Below, piece by piece: positions 29,564 through 41,257 of a stretch of DNA of 64,000 bases; within the stretch, counting starts at the first letter, position 1, and every line of letters starts with the position of its first letter. The DNA lies in assembly GCA_903772945.1 (NCBI GenBank), contig CAICTM010000168.1, positions 1-64,000 on the forward strand, read 5' to 3'. The notes beneath the pieces were generated by a model. That model had not been told where the DNA came from. It did no database searches and was given only the letters and a program-made list of their open reading frames with translations. The stretch is from Seminavis robusta (Eukaryota > Bacillariophyta > Bacillariophyceae > Naviculales > Naviculaceae). The position numbers were made by a program, and so were the translations under genes.

Positions 29564-32470
29564 ATGTCTTCCTTAAGGCCTAGCTCAATACCAGTTCCGC
29601 ACACCCTGGATGTGCATCATGTACCAATCCATCCTGGTGGCTCTCCTGCTGCTACCAGTGACATCTCTGCCAGTACCTTTAACAATTTGGGTAATATGCA
29701 TTCTGTTCTGGTCAACAGCGCCAACAACAATCCAGGAGGCAACAATAACAACAACAATCTTCCTCATAGTCACTCACACAGCCACACACACGGCCACGGA
29801 CACTCTCACACTATAGGAGAAATGGCCACTGCAGATATAAGCGGAACTCCGTCATCTCCCTGGATGTTGGGTTCCACAGATAACATTGTGAAGGGGTTGC
29901 CTCCTGGTCCCACGGGAGGAGGAATTCCCGTACATTCCTCTTATCCCCCATCTAGCCTTCACTCAAACACAATGCTTTCGCAGTCTCCCTCCATGCCAAT
30001 GTCAGTTCTACCACAGCAGTTGCAGCAACAGCAGCAGCAACACAGGCATTATCAGTATCATGGTCACCCCCAGTCTTTGCCACATCACGCGCATCAGCAT
30101 CAGCACCAACACGCACATCAGACACCGACCCCACCGGATAACTTTCATTGGAATGGAGGAGCCAGGAGTTTACCCCACAATTTGCCACCTCCGCCACAAA
30201 TGATACGGCCCATGTCTCTGGGACAGCAGCAGCAACAGCCACCACAGCAGCACTATGATCATAGCCACGGACACTCTCATCATTCGTCACATCATTCTTC
30301 GCATCACGCACAGCCTCCACAGCCGTCACCTATGATTCAGGGTGGCGGGGGTGCTGCTATTGGGTTATCAGGAGAAGCGGCAGGACCACCCGATAGCTTA
30401 AACGGGAACAGTCCTCATCACAACAACAACAGTGCCAACAATAATATTATGATCAAGAACAGTGGTTCCATGAGCAATCTGAATGATGGCAACAGTAGCA
30501 ATAACCTCGCTACCAACAATTTGGCCATGCTTTCGGCAGCACTTCATTCCCAAAAGTCGCTCTACCAAGAAAAAATATTTCATCAACCTTCACAATCGGT
30601 AGAAGCTGTGCTAGGTGCCGGTTGTGAAGTTATGGGATTTGATATCGCGGAAGTGTGGCTACGGACGGGACCCAAGACACACCAATTGACCAATTCGCAT
30701 CTGCGGCCAACGGCCTTGGAGGACTCCTTACGAAAACAGTTGGTCGACGTCTACTACGGAGAAAAGTCCAGCGAAAGAACACATCGTTTGTCACCGGCAT
30801 TGTGCAAAAGAGCGAAAGAGGCCAATGATTTGGTGTGGGTAACGGCGCACACGCCCCATGGAGCCGAGGCTTTGCGGTGTAGCATCAGTAATGTGCGCAC
30901 GGCAGTCGCGATTCCAGTGTGCCACGAGGCATCCAACACCAATTTGACCATCATATTCTTCTCGATACGACGAATCATCATGAGAACCACTGCTGTGGAA
31001 TTTCTAGTGCACATATCCTTGGGTGCTGCAGTAGCGGCTGTCAACTCGCTGGCAGAGGACGGACTGTTGGATCGCCCTTCGGCAGGAGCTGCGGTAGAAC
31101 CTGGAATGGGGACATCGCCTTCTCAGGGCCCTTCAAACTTTTCTCGGTCCGAGCATACTCCCTCAACAATCGATATGGAAGGAGCTGTTTCTACTGTGCG
31201 GCATCAGCAAATGGAAAAAGTTTCAATCACTGGGGCAAGGTTGGACTTGCAGTGGAGAATATTGCAGAATGTCGAGTACTTGACCGACGGTGGCAATAGC
31301 TGGATCCATACGGCAGTATACAATGGCAAGCCTGTTGTGGTAAAAACGCTGAAACCAGAATGCCAGGATCTAGCACTCGCCATCAACGAAATCGAAAGCG
31401 AGCTCGGTAAGTGGTGCTATTCGATGGCTTTTCGGGGTACTGTAGAGTGAGGTGGCCCTGACCGTGTCCTTCATGATTCGATTCGACCTTGCAGCGATCC
31501 ATTCTCGTTTGAACCATCCGAATATTGTGAGCTTGCTTGGTGCTGGTACCACCAGCAAAGGCGTTCGGTTCGTGGTCCTAGAGCGCCTGGACGGGGGGAC
31601 GCTCACACAGATGCTAGGATACGACACTCGGATTCGAGACCGAAGGCGGAGATTCTGGCGCAAGAAGCAAATGTCGTATCTGGATGTGCTGAGATGTGCT
31701 CGTTCGATAGCGGATGCAATGGCGCACTGTCATGAATACGCTATACCTGGATCCATGGTCCTTCACCGTGATTTAAAACCTGACAACATCGGTGAGCGAA
31801 CGAAGGAATGAATGAACGAGATGGAAACAAATCTTGCGCAATTGCCATGGCTAACGCATCCCTTTGCTGACAGGTTTCTCGCTCGACGGGTCGGTGAAAG
31901 TGCTCGACTTTGGGTTGGCGCGGATAGTCGAGAATGCCGCTGTGAGCTCCAATGAGGTGTACGCGATGAGTGGCGAAACAGGATCACTTCGTTACATGGC
32001 GCCAGGTGAGTTCCCTGACGATTCGATTCCACATGGGGTCGTGTTGGTTGCTTCCTTTGACTTATCTACATAACGTTTTTCTTTGTTTTGCAGAGGTGGC
32101 GGATGCATTGCCATACAACCACAAAGCTGATGTCTACTCCTACGGAATAATTCTTTGGGAACTTAATGCTGGGAAGAAGCCTTTTGATGGTTTGAATAGG
32201 GAATTGTTCTATGAAAGGGTGGTCCACGGAGGCGAAAGGCCACCGTTGCAAAAGAAGTGGCCGGATGAGCTGAAGAAGCTGATGACGGATTGCTGGAGTG
32301 CTGACATGGAAGTCCGACCAACCTTTGGAGAGATTATGCAGAAAATTGACTCCATGTTGGACAGTGAAAAGACAGGAGGCGCAGGAACCGGTACCATGGT
32401 CAAAAAGAAGGTCACGAACACTGTCCGAAGGATATCTGGCATGATTGATCGACACTCGACATGGTTCTGA
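29564..32470 (+). CDS. TKL-type protein kinase with N-terminal GAF-like region
   Basis: Four exons (29564-31406, 31495-31791, 31874-32005, 32094-32470) give 882 residues; introns are 88, 82 and 88 bp. The ATG at 29564 is the first in frame. Residues 1-330 are low complexity (Asn, Gln, His and Pro; SHSHSHTHGHGHSH). A region of about 150 residues (VLGAGCEVMGFDIAEVWL to HISLGAAVAAVNSL) resembles a GAF sensor domain. The kinase has the catalytic Lys (VVVKTLK, near 592), the alpha-C Glu (NEIESEL), LNHPNIVSLLGAG, HRDLKPDN, DFGLA, MAPE and ADVYSYGIILWEL. The glycine loop is atypical (LTDGGNSWIH). The loop before HRD carries an Arg-rich insert. Likely Ser/Thr activity; pathway unknown. Confidence 0.9.
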
Positions 32471-32726
32471 GGATGGTGGCTATAGTATATGTAGCGTAGT
32501 TGTTGTAGCCTTTATGTAAGATAGAAGCTTGTTTCTTGGAACGGAAACCCACCAGCCCAGCTATGTTGCAGATTCGATTCTCTCTTACTGTAGTACCCGT
32601 ATCTAACGACTTTTCCGACCGCATCAATGATAGATCCGTCGCCGATTTGGAAAAAGTTCAGACTTACTACGGTACATGTACTATCATACCGGTAGCTAAA
32701 AGCAGAATGCTAATTCTACCGAATTT

Positions 32727-35700
32727 CTAACTCTTCCATGGCTTTGCCATTTTCAAACAGCGGCTCTTCTTGAGAGGAGCCACAGACGCTACTGGTTCGG
32801 CATTCTCTTTGCTGGAATTGACAAGTCTGTATCGAGGATTCCAATCTTGAACAGTCCAATCGCAGCCAAACGCTTGAACGATTTTGACACGGCCCTCCTT
32901 GACAAGTTCGCAGAGAAGCGTGATGACTGTGTCTTTTGTGCAGCAGGACCGAATTTCCTGCCACGAGGGCTTCACGTTCGGTAGCTGACGACATTGACAT
33001 TCCAACACTACTTCCTCTCCAAGGAGAGTTTTGCTACCCAATGCACGGCAAATAATGTCTTTCAGGTCTTGCCGAATCTCACGAGGGATGGTCTCCACTG
33101 CGTACTTGGGCAGAAACGGTTTTCCAAAGCCTGCCGACGACGACGACGGTCCGCACGAACTCGCATTGTAGGGCTGACACGCGTTGCGCAATTCAGCCCA
33201 TAAGCTAGAATGGTGCATGATGTCAAACACTGAAGGTTGATTGTTCTCCTCTTCAATAATGTTGGCTCGTGATCCCCTGGGAGCAAATGCGCTGGAGTTC
33301 GCATATTTTACTGTAGGATACCCGGTCTCGGAGTCCTCTATGGGAGTCGCGAATATGGATTCGGCGGCGCGGGTTCTCTCTGAAACTGGACGGTTCACCT
33401 TCCTCCCTGAACCAAAAATCAAGTTACGATAAGACAGGTTGGAGCCCCCTGTGGTGGTGGGAACGACGTCCTGTTGATTTTCGAGCGAGTCCTCAGCGGC
33501 AGAGCAGCTTGCAGATTGTGGATTCCAAGTGTTCATGGAACAATACCAAACATCAGGTAGTTCATCTGCAGAGATCTCTGATGGTAGTTTTCTCCACTTA
33601 TCACATTTTTCACTGCAAGAGAAGCGTGTAGAAACTGATACAATTAGACAGGGTTCACAGAAGGACGCAACAAGAACTAGAGCAGCCCACAATCAATCAA
33701 CTTACCATTGAACCCATTCGACATTGTCAATGTCCACATCTTGCTCCTTGTGCGAGGTGGATCGCTCAGCATGGTCGTGACTGTCCCTCTCTTTGGTGCT
33801 TTCCTTGATCTCCTTTTCCTTCCGAGACTTCTTTCCTCGCTTTACTTTGTCGGTTGGCGGAGCTTCAGGGATACTCTCCAGCGGTGTATCAGGGAGTCTT
33901 CTCGTCTTCTTTTCGTGCTTGGCTCGCTTCAGCGGCGGTTCGCTGTCCGCATCTTGCGACGCGTTGTCAGCGGACGCGATGGAACTCGGAGACGCACGTG
34001 GTAGTTTCGTCCTCGGTGTGGACCCGCCAATGTCCTTTGATTTCGTTGACTCCTTTGATTTGGCCGACTCTTTGACCTTGCCTGATTCCTTTGGTTTAGT
34101 GCTATCCTTCGGCTTCCTAGAATCCTTGAGCTTCGCCGACTCCTTCGGTTTGGCCGGATCCTTGGACTTCGTCTGCTCTTTTGGTTTGATCACATCCTTG
34201 GACTTCGTCTGCTCTTTTGGTTTGATCACATCCTTGGACTTTACTGGCTCTTTCGGTTTGATTGCATCCTTGGACTTTGCCGGCTCTTTCGGTTTGGTCG
34301 CATCCTTGGTCTTTGTCGGCTCTTTCGGTTTGGTCGCATCCTTGGACTTTGTCGGTTCTTTTACATCGTCTTTTGGTGTGGGACTTTTGGCCCTTGATTT
34401 CTCCTTCACCGGAGCTTCTGGAATTGTAGCCTGAGGCTGTGCCAAAACTTGTTGTTCTTCCAAGTTTTGGGTCTCAGCTACCACCTCCAATGTTCTAATA
34501 CCTCGTTTCTTCCTTCCGCGCTTCTTATTCCTCTTTATCACCGGAGTTTTAGCGGTTTCTTCCGGCGCATCACATGTACTTCGCTTAGGGTCATACACGT
34601 TGAGGCTGCAATACCACTTTTCAGGAAGCTCGGATATCTTGATGTGATTTGGAATGATGCGCCATTTGCGACAAGAATCACACTGAGCCCAGTTGAAGTC
34701 ATTGAAGCCATCATCGTTCGAGTTGCTACTTTCAGAATCTTCGTCCGGCTTCTCTTTTTTCTTCCGCTTTTTCCCGACAGCCACATTCGGCTCTTTGTCT
34801 AGGTCGGCAGCCTCTGTGTCCTGTTTCGTTGAATTTATTCGTTCGTTTGCCTGCTGTGCAGCTCTACGACCCGAACGAACTACGGGGGTATTCAAGCCAG
34901 TCGAAGTCTTGTCTCGAGGAGTCGAAGGCCTCCTCGTGGCTACTTCGGTAGGTTGAGTCGAAGGCCTCAGCGTGGCTACTTCGGTAGGCTGTGAGACTGT
35001 CAGCGGCAGCTCCTCCTCCTTGTTGTTTGCGTCTGATGTAACTTTGCTTTCCTTCCTCTCGAAGGCACTGTTAAGAGAAGAAGAAACCGACACCTTCGAC
35101 TTGTCGCGTTGGAAAGCTTCATCGCTGGATGGTTCGAATCCTAGCGGTTGTCCAGAAGCAGGCAATTTCGTAGGTCGAGGACGCTTGGCCTCTATCTCAA
35201 CGGTTGGCTTTAGTACCGGAGTGACTGGTTCAGGCTTTTCCGCCATTGTTGCTTCCTGTAGTTTGTTAGGAGGCTCTGCCAACGACTCTTCCTCGTCAGA
35301 AAAAAGAGGAACCCGCTTCGATTTGCCTACAACTCTAACTGGACCGCTGTCACTATCGTCGACGATTTCGTCCTTCTTTGCGCTCATTACTTCTTCTTTC
35401 TCGTCGCCCTGCCTGGAACTCGGGCGCTTCGACTTCTTGATTGGCTTTGATTCTTTCTTGTCTGGCGCTGCTGCAAGTAATTCCGCCACGGGAGTGGACC
35501 GTTGAATGTGAATCCGCGTAGACGATGGCACACGCACCTCGCCCTCTTCGTCACCTTCTTTCACTCGTCGACGCTTCTTAGTAGACGCAGTAGTGCTTGC
35601 AAATTCGTCTTCGGCAATCGATATCATGCCTTCCTTCGACGAGCGCCTTCGCTTTTTCGTAGGAACTTCAGCTTTATTGTCGGCTTGTTGGTCACTTGGG

Positions 35701-38174
35701 ACAGATTTTCCCGGAGCAGGATCTGCCTTCTTCGATGATACAACATCATCAACTTGCTTTGGCTCGCCTGAGACAGAATTCTGTGAGTTCTCGCGCGGTG
35801 GGATTCGCTTGTGTATTCTTATTCTGGGCGACTTTTGTGGGTCAACCAAGCCGCCTTTCTCCCGTTTCTCCTTCTTTGGGTTTGGCAAGCGGATTGTTAG
35901 CGTCGGCTTGGGTGGCGCAGGAACCTCTTCCGGTACGGCTTTTTCCGTGGTAAGCTGCGGTGCAGGATCTTTCGCCTTTTGCACTGATTCTGGTTGTTTC
36001 TCGGCAACGTCGTCATCCACAACAACGGGGGGTGATACTGCTCGCTCCTCGATGACAGGGTCGGCAGAAGTTTTCAGTGCGTCATCACTGCTGGTGGAGA
36101 CCACTTGTGCCTGATGATCAATCTCGGCTTGCGATGTTTGTATTTGTGGCGGGGTTGGCACATCACGAGTTTTATCACCACCCGGAGGATCCAACTGCGA
36201 CTTGACAGGTTTGGGCTCTGGGGATTCAATGATCATTTCTTCCGGATCTGGTTTACGAACCCTTCGTTCAACTTCCACCTCGTTCTCCTTTCTATCAGGT
36301 GGACTGGACATGGGTGGCTCCTGCGGAATCCTAAACTCTGTTGGTTGTCTTTCCACTTCCTTGACCGGCGTTTGAGGCTCTTCCATGTAACCGGGAGGTT
36401 GTCGTTCTGGTTCATGCGCGAAAGTGGGAGGTTCCGTTTCTGTCATTGGAATTGGTGGACTCGGTGGTGGTATCGGCTCCTCCTCTATTGATGGGACTGG
36501 AGGTGATGGAGGTCTCGGCGGATCATCATTGAAGATGTTGGCTGTCAAATCAACCTCTGATTCGACCTTTGTCGGAGATTTTTCTGGCTCTTTGGCTTTG
36601 GGTAGCTCTGCTTCTTCAATAGGCAAAACCGGCGGTTTGTCGTCTGTTAGCTTTTCCTTTGGTGGTGGTTGTTCGTCCTTTGGCTTTGTTTCTGCTTCTT
36701 CACTGGGTTGCGGTTCTGTAACCGGTTGTTGTTTGGGTCCTTCTTGCTCTGCCTGTCGATCAGGATCAGCATCATCAGGTTCCATCTCGGGAGGCTGAAA
36801 TTTGCCAGCATTAGCTTGATGCTCCCCATTGAATGCGTCATCCACCACAACATCCTTATCTGGGAACTTTGATATCTCTGCAGTCCCATCGTCATATTTG
36901 ATTCTAATTTTGGACCCTTCTTTGGAAACAGCCGAGACTCTGCCTCCAAACCATCGTTTCTTGCGGACAATTTTCCCTTCCCGTTTGACCTTAGTTGCAA
37001 ACCTCACCTTGACCCGTAGGCCTGTTGCCACGTTTCTTCTTGCTTTTTTAATGGTTAGAGCTCGATTCCATTCGAGCACTTCCGGAGCTGGAGGTGGCAC
37101 TGTTTTGGCAGTTTTCCCCTTGCCGCGTTCAGTGCTCTTCATATTGTCGTCTCCATCGTCTCTATCCTTGTCTTTGTCCTTTTTCTTTCCCTTTTTCTTC
37201 TTTTTTGTTGGATGCTGTTGCTGCTCTGATGACTGTCCTTCTTCTGGTTGTGCGTCCACTTCTGCAGCTGCCACCTGGCTATGTATACTGCTGCCCCCTT
37301 CAGCGCTGCCCTTTTCGTGATGGTCAGCTTGCAATGGTTTTTCTCTTACAGGATGTGACGACGAGTCGGCACTCACACGTGTTTCCTTGTCTTGATGATG
37401 TAATGTATCAGCGTCGTCAGTTGCGGTGGTGTCTCTACTACCAACGTGTTCTTCTTTCTTCTTCTTCCATTGATTTTGAATCTTGTTGGCTGCGGAATGT
37501 TTCAGTTTCTTTTGTAGTTTTCGCTGTTGTCGTCGTCTCCGCTCTTCGTCGCTCCGCTCGTCCGGTTCTTCCTCCGAGTCATGATGACGACTGTGATGAT
37601 GATGGTGCCTGGCATCAGTCTTGTTGTCGTGATCACTAGTATTTGCAGAAGCGGAATTGGGCATTGCCGCTGCTTCCTTGGGGTGATGATGATGATGTTG
37701 CTGCTTTTCAGGTTGTTGTTGTTGTGATCGACGATGAGCGTTCGCACTGACCTTCCTGCTATGATAGTCATCGTCCTCCTCTTGTTCCTGGTGTTGGCTG
37801 TGTGATAGGTTGTCGTCGTCCTCTTCTTCTTCCTCCTCATCTTCTTCATCATCTTCGTCGTCCTCCTCTTCTTCATCATCATCATCTTCGTCCTCTTCTT
37901 CTTCACCCGCAGAGAACTCATTTTCGTCACTACTAGAGTGATCTTCGTCATCCGCAGGGTGCTGCTGGTCTTCCTCGTCACTGGCCTCGCGACGACGCTT
38001 GGGTGGGCGTCCGCGCTTTCGTCTGGGCGAGTCCACTCCATGGCCGCTTCGTCTCTTTTTGCGTTTTCCACTGGACGACTTGTCTCCTCTGTTGCGGCCA
38101 CCTCGAGAATTCTTCTTACTGAGAGCACCCGACTCTTGCAGTGATTGCTTCAACGCCACACGAAGCGAACTCAT
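32727..38174 (-). CDS. Two-CW zinc finger, Tudor-like nuclear protein
   Basis: Exons 38174-33706 and 33612-32727 (93-bp intron, phase 2) give 1784 residues. The N-terminus is very charged: AT-hook-like KRGRPPKRR, a long Asp/Glu block, and His and Gln runs. A Tudor-like module lies near residues 385-450 (KKRWFGGRVSAVSKEGSKIRIKYDDG). The first CW zinc finger is DFNWAQCDSCRKWRIIP with WYCSLNVYDPKRSTC. Then come about 15 KPKE/KSKD repeats, and a second CW finger whose first Cys is made by splicing (VEWVQC|EKCDKWRKLP, WYCSMN). The last 110 residues look helical and ordered. CW domains usually read methylated H3K4, so chromatin binding is likely; the target is inferred. Confidence 0.82.
33980..34360 (-). 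repeat. Lys-Pro-Lys-Glu / Lys-Ser-Lys-Asp coding repeat
   Basis: Within the CW protein gene, units of about 30 bases (TCCTTGGACTT..GGCTCTTTCGGTTTG) repeat, encoding ten-residue pieces such as KPKEPTKSKD. Some adjacent units are almost identical, suggesting recent expansion. Confidence 0.75.
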
Positions 38175-38815
38175 GGTGTGGGCGTCAGTTGGAATGAAAT
38201 GGAATGAAATGGAATGAAATGAAATAGTAGGGACTAGCTAGACAAAACTTCACTGACGGGATGCCAAACGTGCGGCTGCGCAAATGGTGGAGGAGGAGAA
38301 GGCAGATTGTTTGTTGGTTTTGTCCTCGTTCTTCTTGAGTCTTCTGTTGGTAAATACGAGTCGATTTAACAAGTCTCTGTGATGCTTTCGATGTGACGCT
38401 CTGGAATGGTTCCGCTCTGGATCGATAGTCTTCTTAACCTGCCTTGCAAGCTTTACCAGGTAACTACGGTAGCTCGACTACAGTATCTACAGTCGTACCT
38501 CTCTGTTCGTCTTCTCGATTGAACGCTTCCCCGTCGCTGGCTTAGATGGTCCCTCATCCAACAACAAGTCAACCGACGTCTCGGAACTCGGAAATGATTG
38601 GGAGGACCTCTGGACCTCTTGAGGAAATACAATAATATTGCAGTTCAATCAAGTTGGCCTTGCCAAGAAGACGTTTGAAAATGGTTAACAGAAAGAAAGT
38701 CAGACGCGCACCTCCTAACAAAATGTTTTAGCCATCTTGACTGGCTTCTATCGAAGGTCGCTGCCTCCAACCCTCCATCCTTTCGAGATCATGCAACAAC
38801 AATAAAGCGACGACC
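38175..38815. promoter_or_regulatory. Shared divergent upstream region of the CW protein and SmD2 genes
   Basis: A 641-bp gap between divergent genes. A GGAATGAAAT tandem (three units and a part, 38190-38222) stands just ahead of the CW protein start. No other element is clear. Confidence 0.45.
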
Positions 38816-39397
38816 ATGAGCGACCCCGCCACACAAGAGCCCACCGAAGACCTAACTTCAGGTCCGTTCACAGTCCTCTACAAGGCCGTCAAGGGTAACC
38901 TGCAAGTCTTGGTCAATGTCAGAAATAATCACAAGCTCTTGGGGAGGGTGAAAGCCTACGACAGGCATATGAACCTGTGAGTACCGTACCTGTGTCAGCG
39001 CATGATTGAGTTGTTTCGTTGTGTTGTCCTGTTTGATGGAAACGTGGGGTGGAAGTTACCTAGTGCCAGTCATACAAGGAAGCTGTCTCTGATTTGGATT
39101 CTTGAAAAAGAAGTCTTTGTTGCTGTTCTTTGTACTTTGGATCTGCTTTATTCGCTTCCCTTTGCTATTTTCACTCACCTGTGAATACCCCTCTTGTATC
39201 ACTCAATGCTAAGGTTAATGGAAGACGTGAAAGAAACCTGGACAGAGACTTCCAAGGGTGGAAAAGGAAAAAAGAGGGGAACCGTGGTCAATAAAGATCG
39301 ATATGTTAGCAAAATGTTCCTTCGTGGTGACTCCGTGATTTTGATTGTCAGCAATCCAGCCTCTTTGGTAAACACTGCTGCAGCAGAAGCATCATGA
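38816..39397 (+). CDS. SNRPD2: Small nuclear ribonucleoprotein SmD2
   Basis: Exons 38816-38976 and 39214-39397 (237-bp intron, phase 2) give 114 residues, close to the human 118. The Sm1 motif spans the first exon ([20 protein letters not shown], then RHMNL) and Sm2 the second ([19 protein letters not shown]). The loop [17 protein letters not shown] matches the SmD2-specific insertion. The protein is a member of the Sm heptamer around U1, U2, U4 and U5 snRNAs. The 5' exon starts at ACCATGAG. The intron is the longest in the window. Confidence 0.95.
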
Positions 39398-40048
39398 TAA
39401 GATTTATTCTAAAGGAATGCCATCAAAATCAAAAAGTTTGCTTCCATGATTTTTTTTTCAGGGAAGACAAGGCACAAATTGACGGTTGGGCTTCCATGTA
39501 TTGCAGGGCATTCATCCAAGGCCGTTTCACAAGCAACACGAGAACAACAGGCAACAGTTACATCCCCAAGACCTTGAATGGCCGGAGGTGCCACTATTGT
39601 GTACACGTATTTCCAATTTAAGCGTAAATCAAAGCAGTTGCCATCCTTGCAGTGCTCTCTGTTTTCTGTCTGATGTGTAGCATCCAGTGGGAACAAGGCG
39701 ACAACTGCCAGCGACATGGGTAGCAACTCGGTCAACGATTTCACTCGACAGCCCGGTGGTGGGAAAACATAACCGAGGAATAAGCAGCCAGCTAGCTAGA
39801 GGAGTGGGGGGTAACTGTGGGAGGGGCGGAGGGCATCGGCTTTTCCTTTGTCAGCCTACTAGTGTTGCTTATGGAAGTAGTGGGGAGAGCATCGGCTGTT
39901 CCTTGTCGACGACAACAAACATCCATTCCAATAAACAAAGCAGTTCATCTCCGACTACTCTGCTTTGGTACCTATAGCTTTGTTTGTTTGCTGTACCTGT
40001 GCGTCTACTACCATGTCATTATAATGTTGACTATTGTGTTTGATTTGT
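39398..40048. other. Convergent intergenic region between SmD2 and RPS6
   Basis: No gene recognised; several short open frames overlap. A CTAG run lies near 39,790-39,800. Confidence 0.5.
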
Positions 40049-40876
40049 TTATTTTGCCGCTTGATCGGCAGCCATCTTGGCAGACTTGCGCGAGGATCGC
40101 CTCTTGGAGATGAGACTTCGACGAAGTTCTCTCTGTTCGGCCAATCGCTGGGCGACGACCTTCTTGTAGGCAGCAGCGTCTTCCTTATTTCGGAGGATGG
40201 ACTTCATCTTGTCGGCCTTGCGATGACGCTTGCGCTGCAACATGAGGGGAGTGACGAGACGCTGGATCTTGGGTGCCTTGCGACAACTGACACCCTTTTT
40301 GTTGGTGTACGCACGGGCAATGACATATTTACGAACATCATCATCCTTGGTCAAGTTGAAGAGCTTGCGAATGTTGTTGGCTCTCTTGGGACCCAAACGA
40401 CGGGGGACGGTGTCGTCGGTCAATCCGGGAATTTCCTTTTCTCCCACTTGGGTGACGACCAAGTTCAAGACGGCAATATCGTGTCCCACCACACAACCAC
40501 GGACGGATTTGCGCTTGCGTTCTCCGGCACGACGAGGACGGTAGGCCTTGTGTCCCTTCTTACAGAGAACCTGTACTCGGGTGTTGGTCAAGATACCTTG
40601 ACGCATGGGGAAACCCTGCTTGTCGTTTCCTCCCGAAATACGGAGAACGTATCCCTCGAATTCCTCTCCCAAGACATTACCGTCGATTTCTTGGGCCATA
40701 CGGCGTTCATAGAGGTTCTGGAGACGCTTTTCATCATCGATATCGATGACTTTTTGCATACCAGTGCTGGGACAAGCGATGTTGATCTGCACGGAACAAA
40801 ACAAGAGAGGTCAGAGATGTTTCCAGAGCATTGCTACCCTCCAAATTCGTTTCCACGTCGTAGATCATACCTTCAT
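40049..40876 (-). CDS. RPS6: 40S ribosomal protein S6 (eS6)
   Basis: Exon 1 is only six coding bases, ATGAAG at 40876-40871; an 84-bp GT-AG intron follows, and exon 2 is 40786-40049. The product has 247 residues (human 249) and starts [20 protein letters not shown] as the family does. [20 protein letters not shown] and [20 protein letters not shown] are diagnostic. The C-terminal tail is basic with [14 protein letters not shown], the region where S6 kinase acts downstream of TORC1 in animals and plants. Raptor, the TORC1 scaffold, is encoded 4 kb away. Without the tiny exon the protein would lack a proper start. Confidence 0.96.
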
Positions 40877-41257
40877 GGTTTCGAGTGCTTCTGGGCTGAT
40901 CGACTAACTAAGTAACTAACTATCTAACCAACGCAACAGCCAGTAAAGGGACGAAGTGTTGCTCTTGTTGATGCTGATCGATGAGAGTTGAGGTTGGTTG
41001 ATGAAGGGCCGACGATGGTGGGCTCAGTGTGGTGGCGGCGAACCAGATTTGGGGAAACGTAGTAAGCGGTAAATGCTTGAAAGCTCTAACCCTTTCAAAG
41101 CAGATAAGAAACATTAGCTCTAACCCTTATTTTGAGAATCGAATCCACGACTGGATCTTCTCGACACTGCTCATCTCTGTCTGCTCGCAGAAGCAGCTCA
41201 TTTCTGCGGCAACAAGGGCAACGTTGCGGCTGGCTGTGTCCTTTGATCAAGTAGACC
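40877..41257. promoter_or_regulatory. Shared divergent upstream region of RPS6 and the WD40 membrane protein
   Basis: A 381-bp gap between divergent starts. A GCTCTAACCCTT(A/T) motif is repeated at about 41,083 and 41,116. No TATA box is sure. Confidence 0.45.

Noticed and set aside
36424-36798. Gly/Ser-rich frame antisense to the CW protein gene
   Set aside because: It is the complement of Pro/Glu-rich coding DNA and has no independent support; the same holds for other frames opposite that gene.
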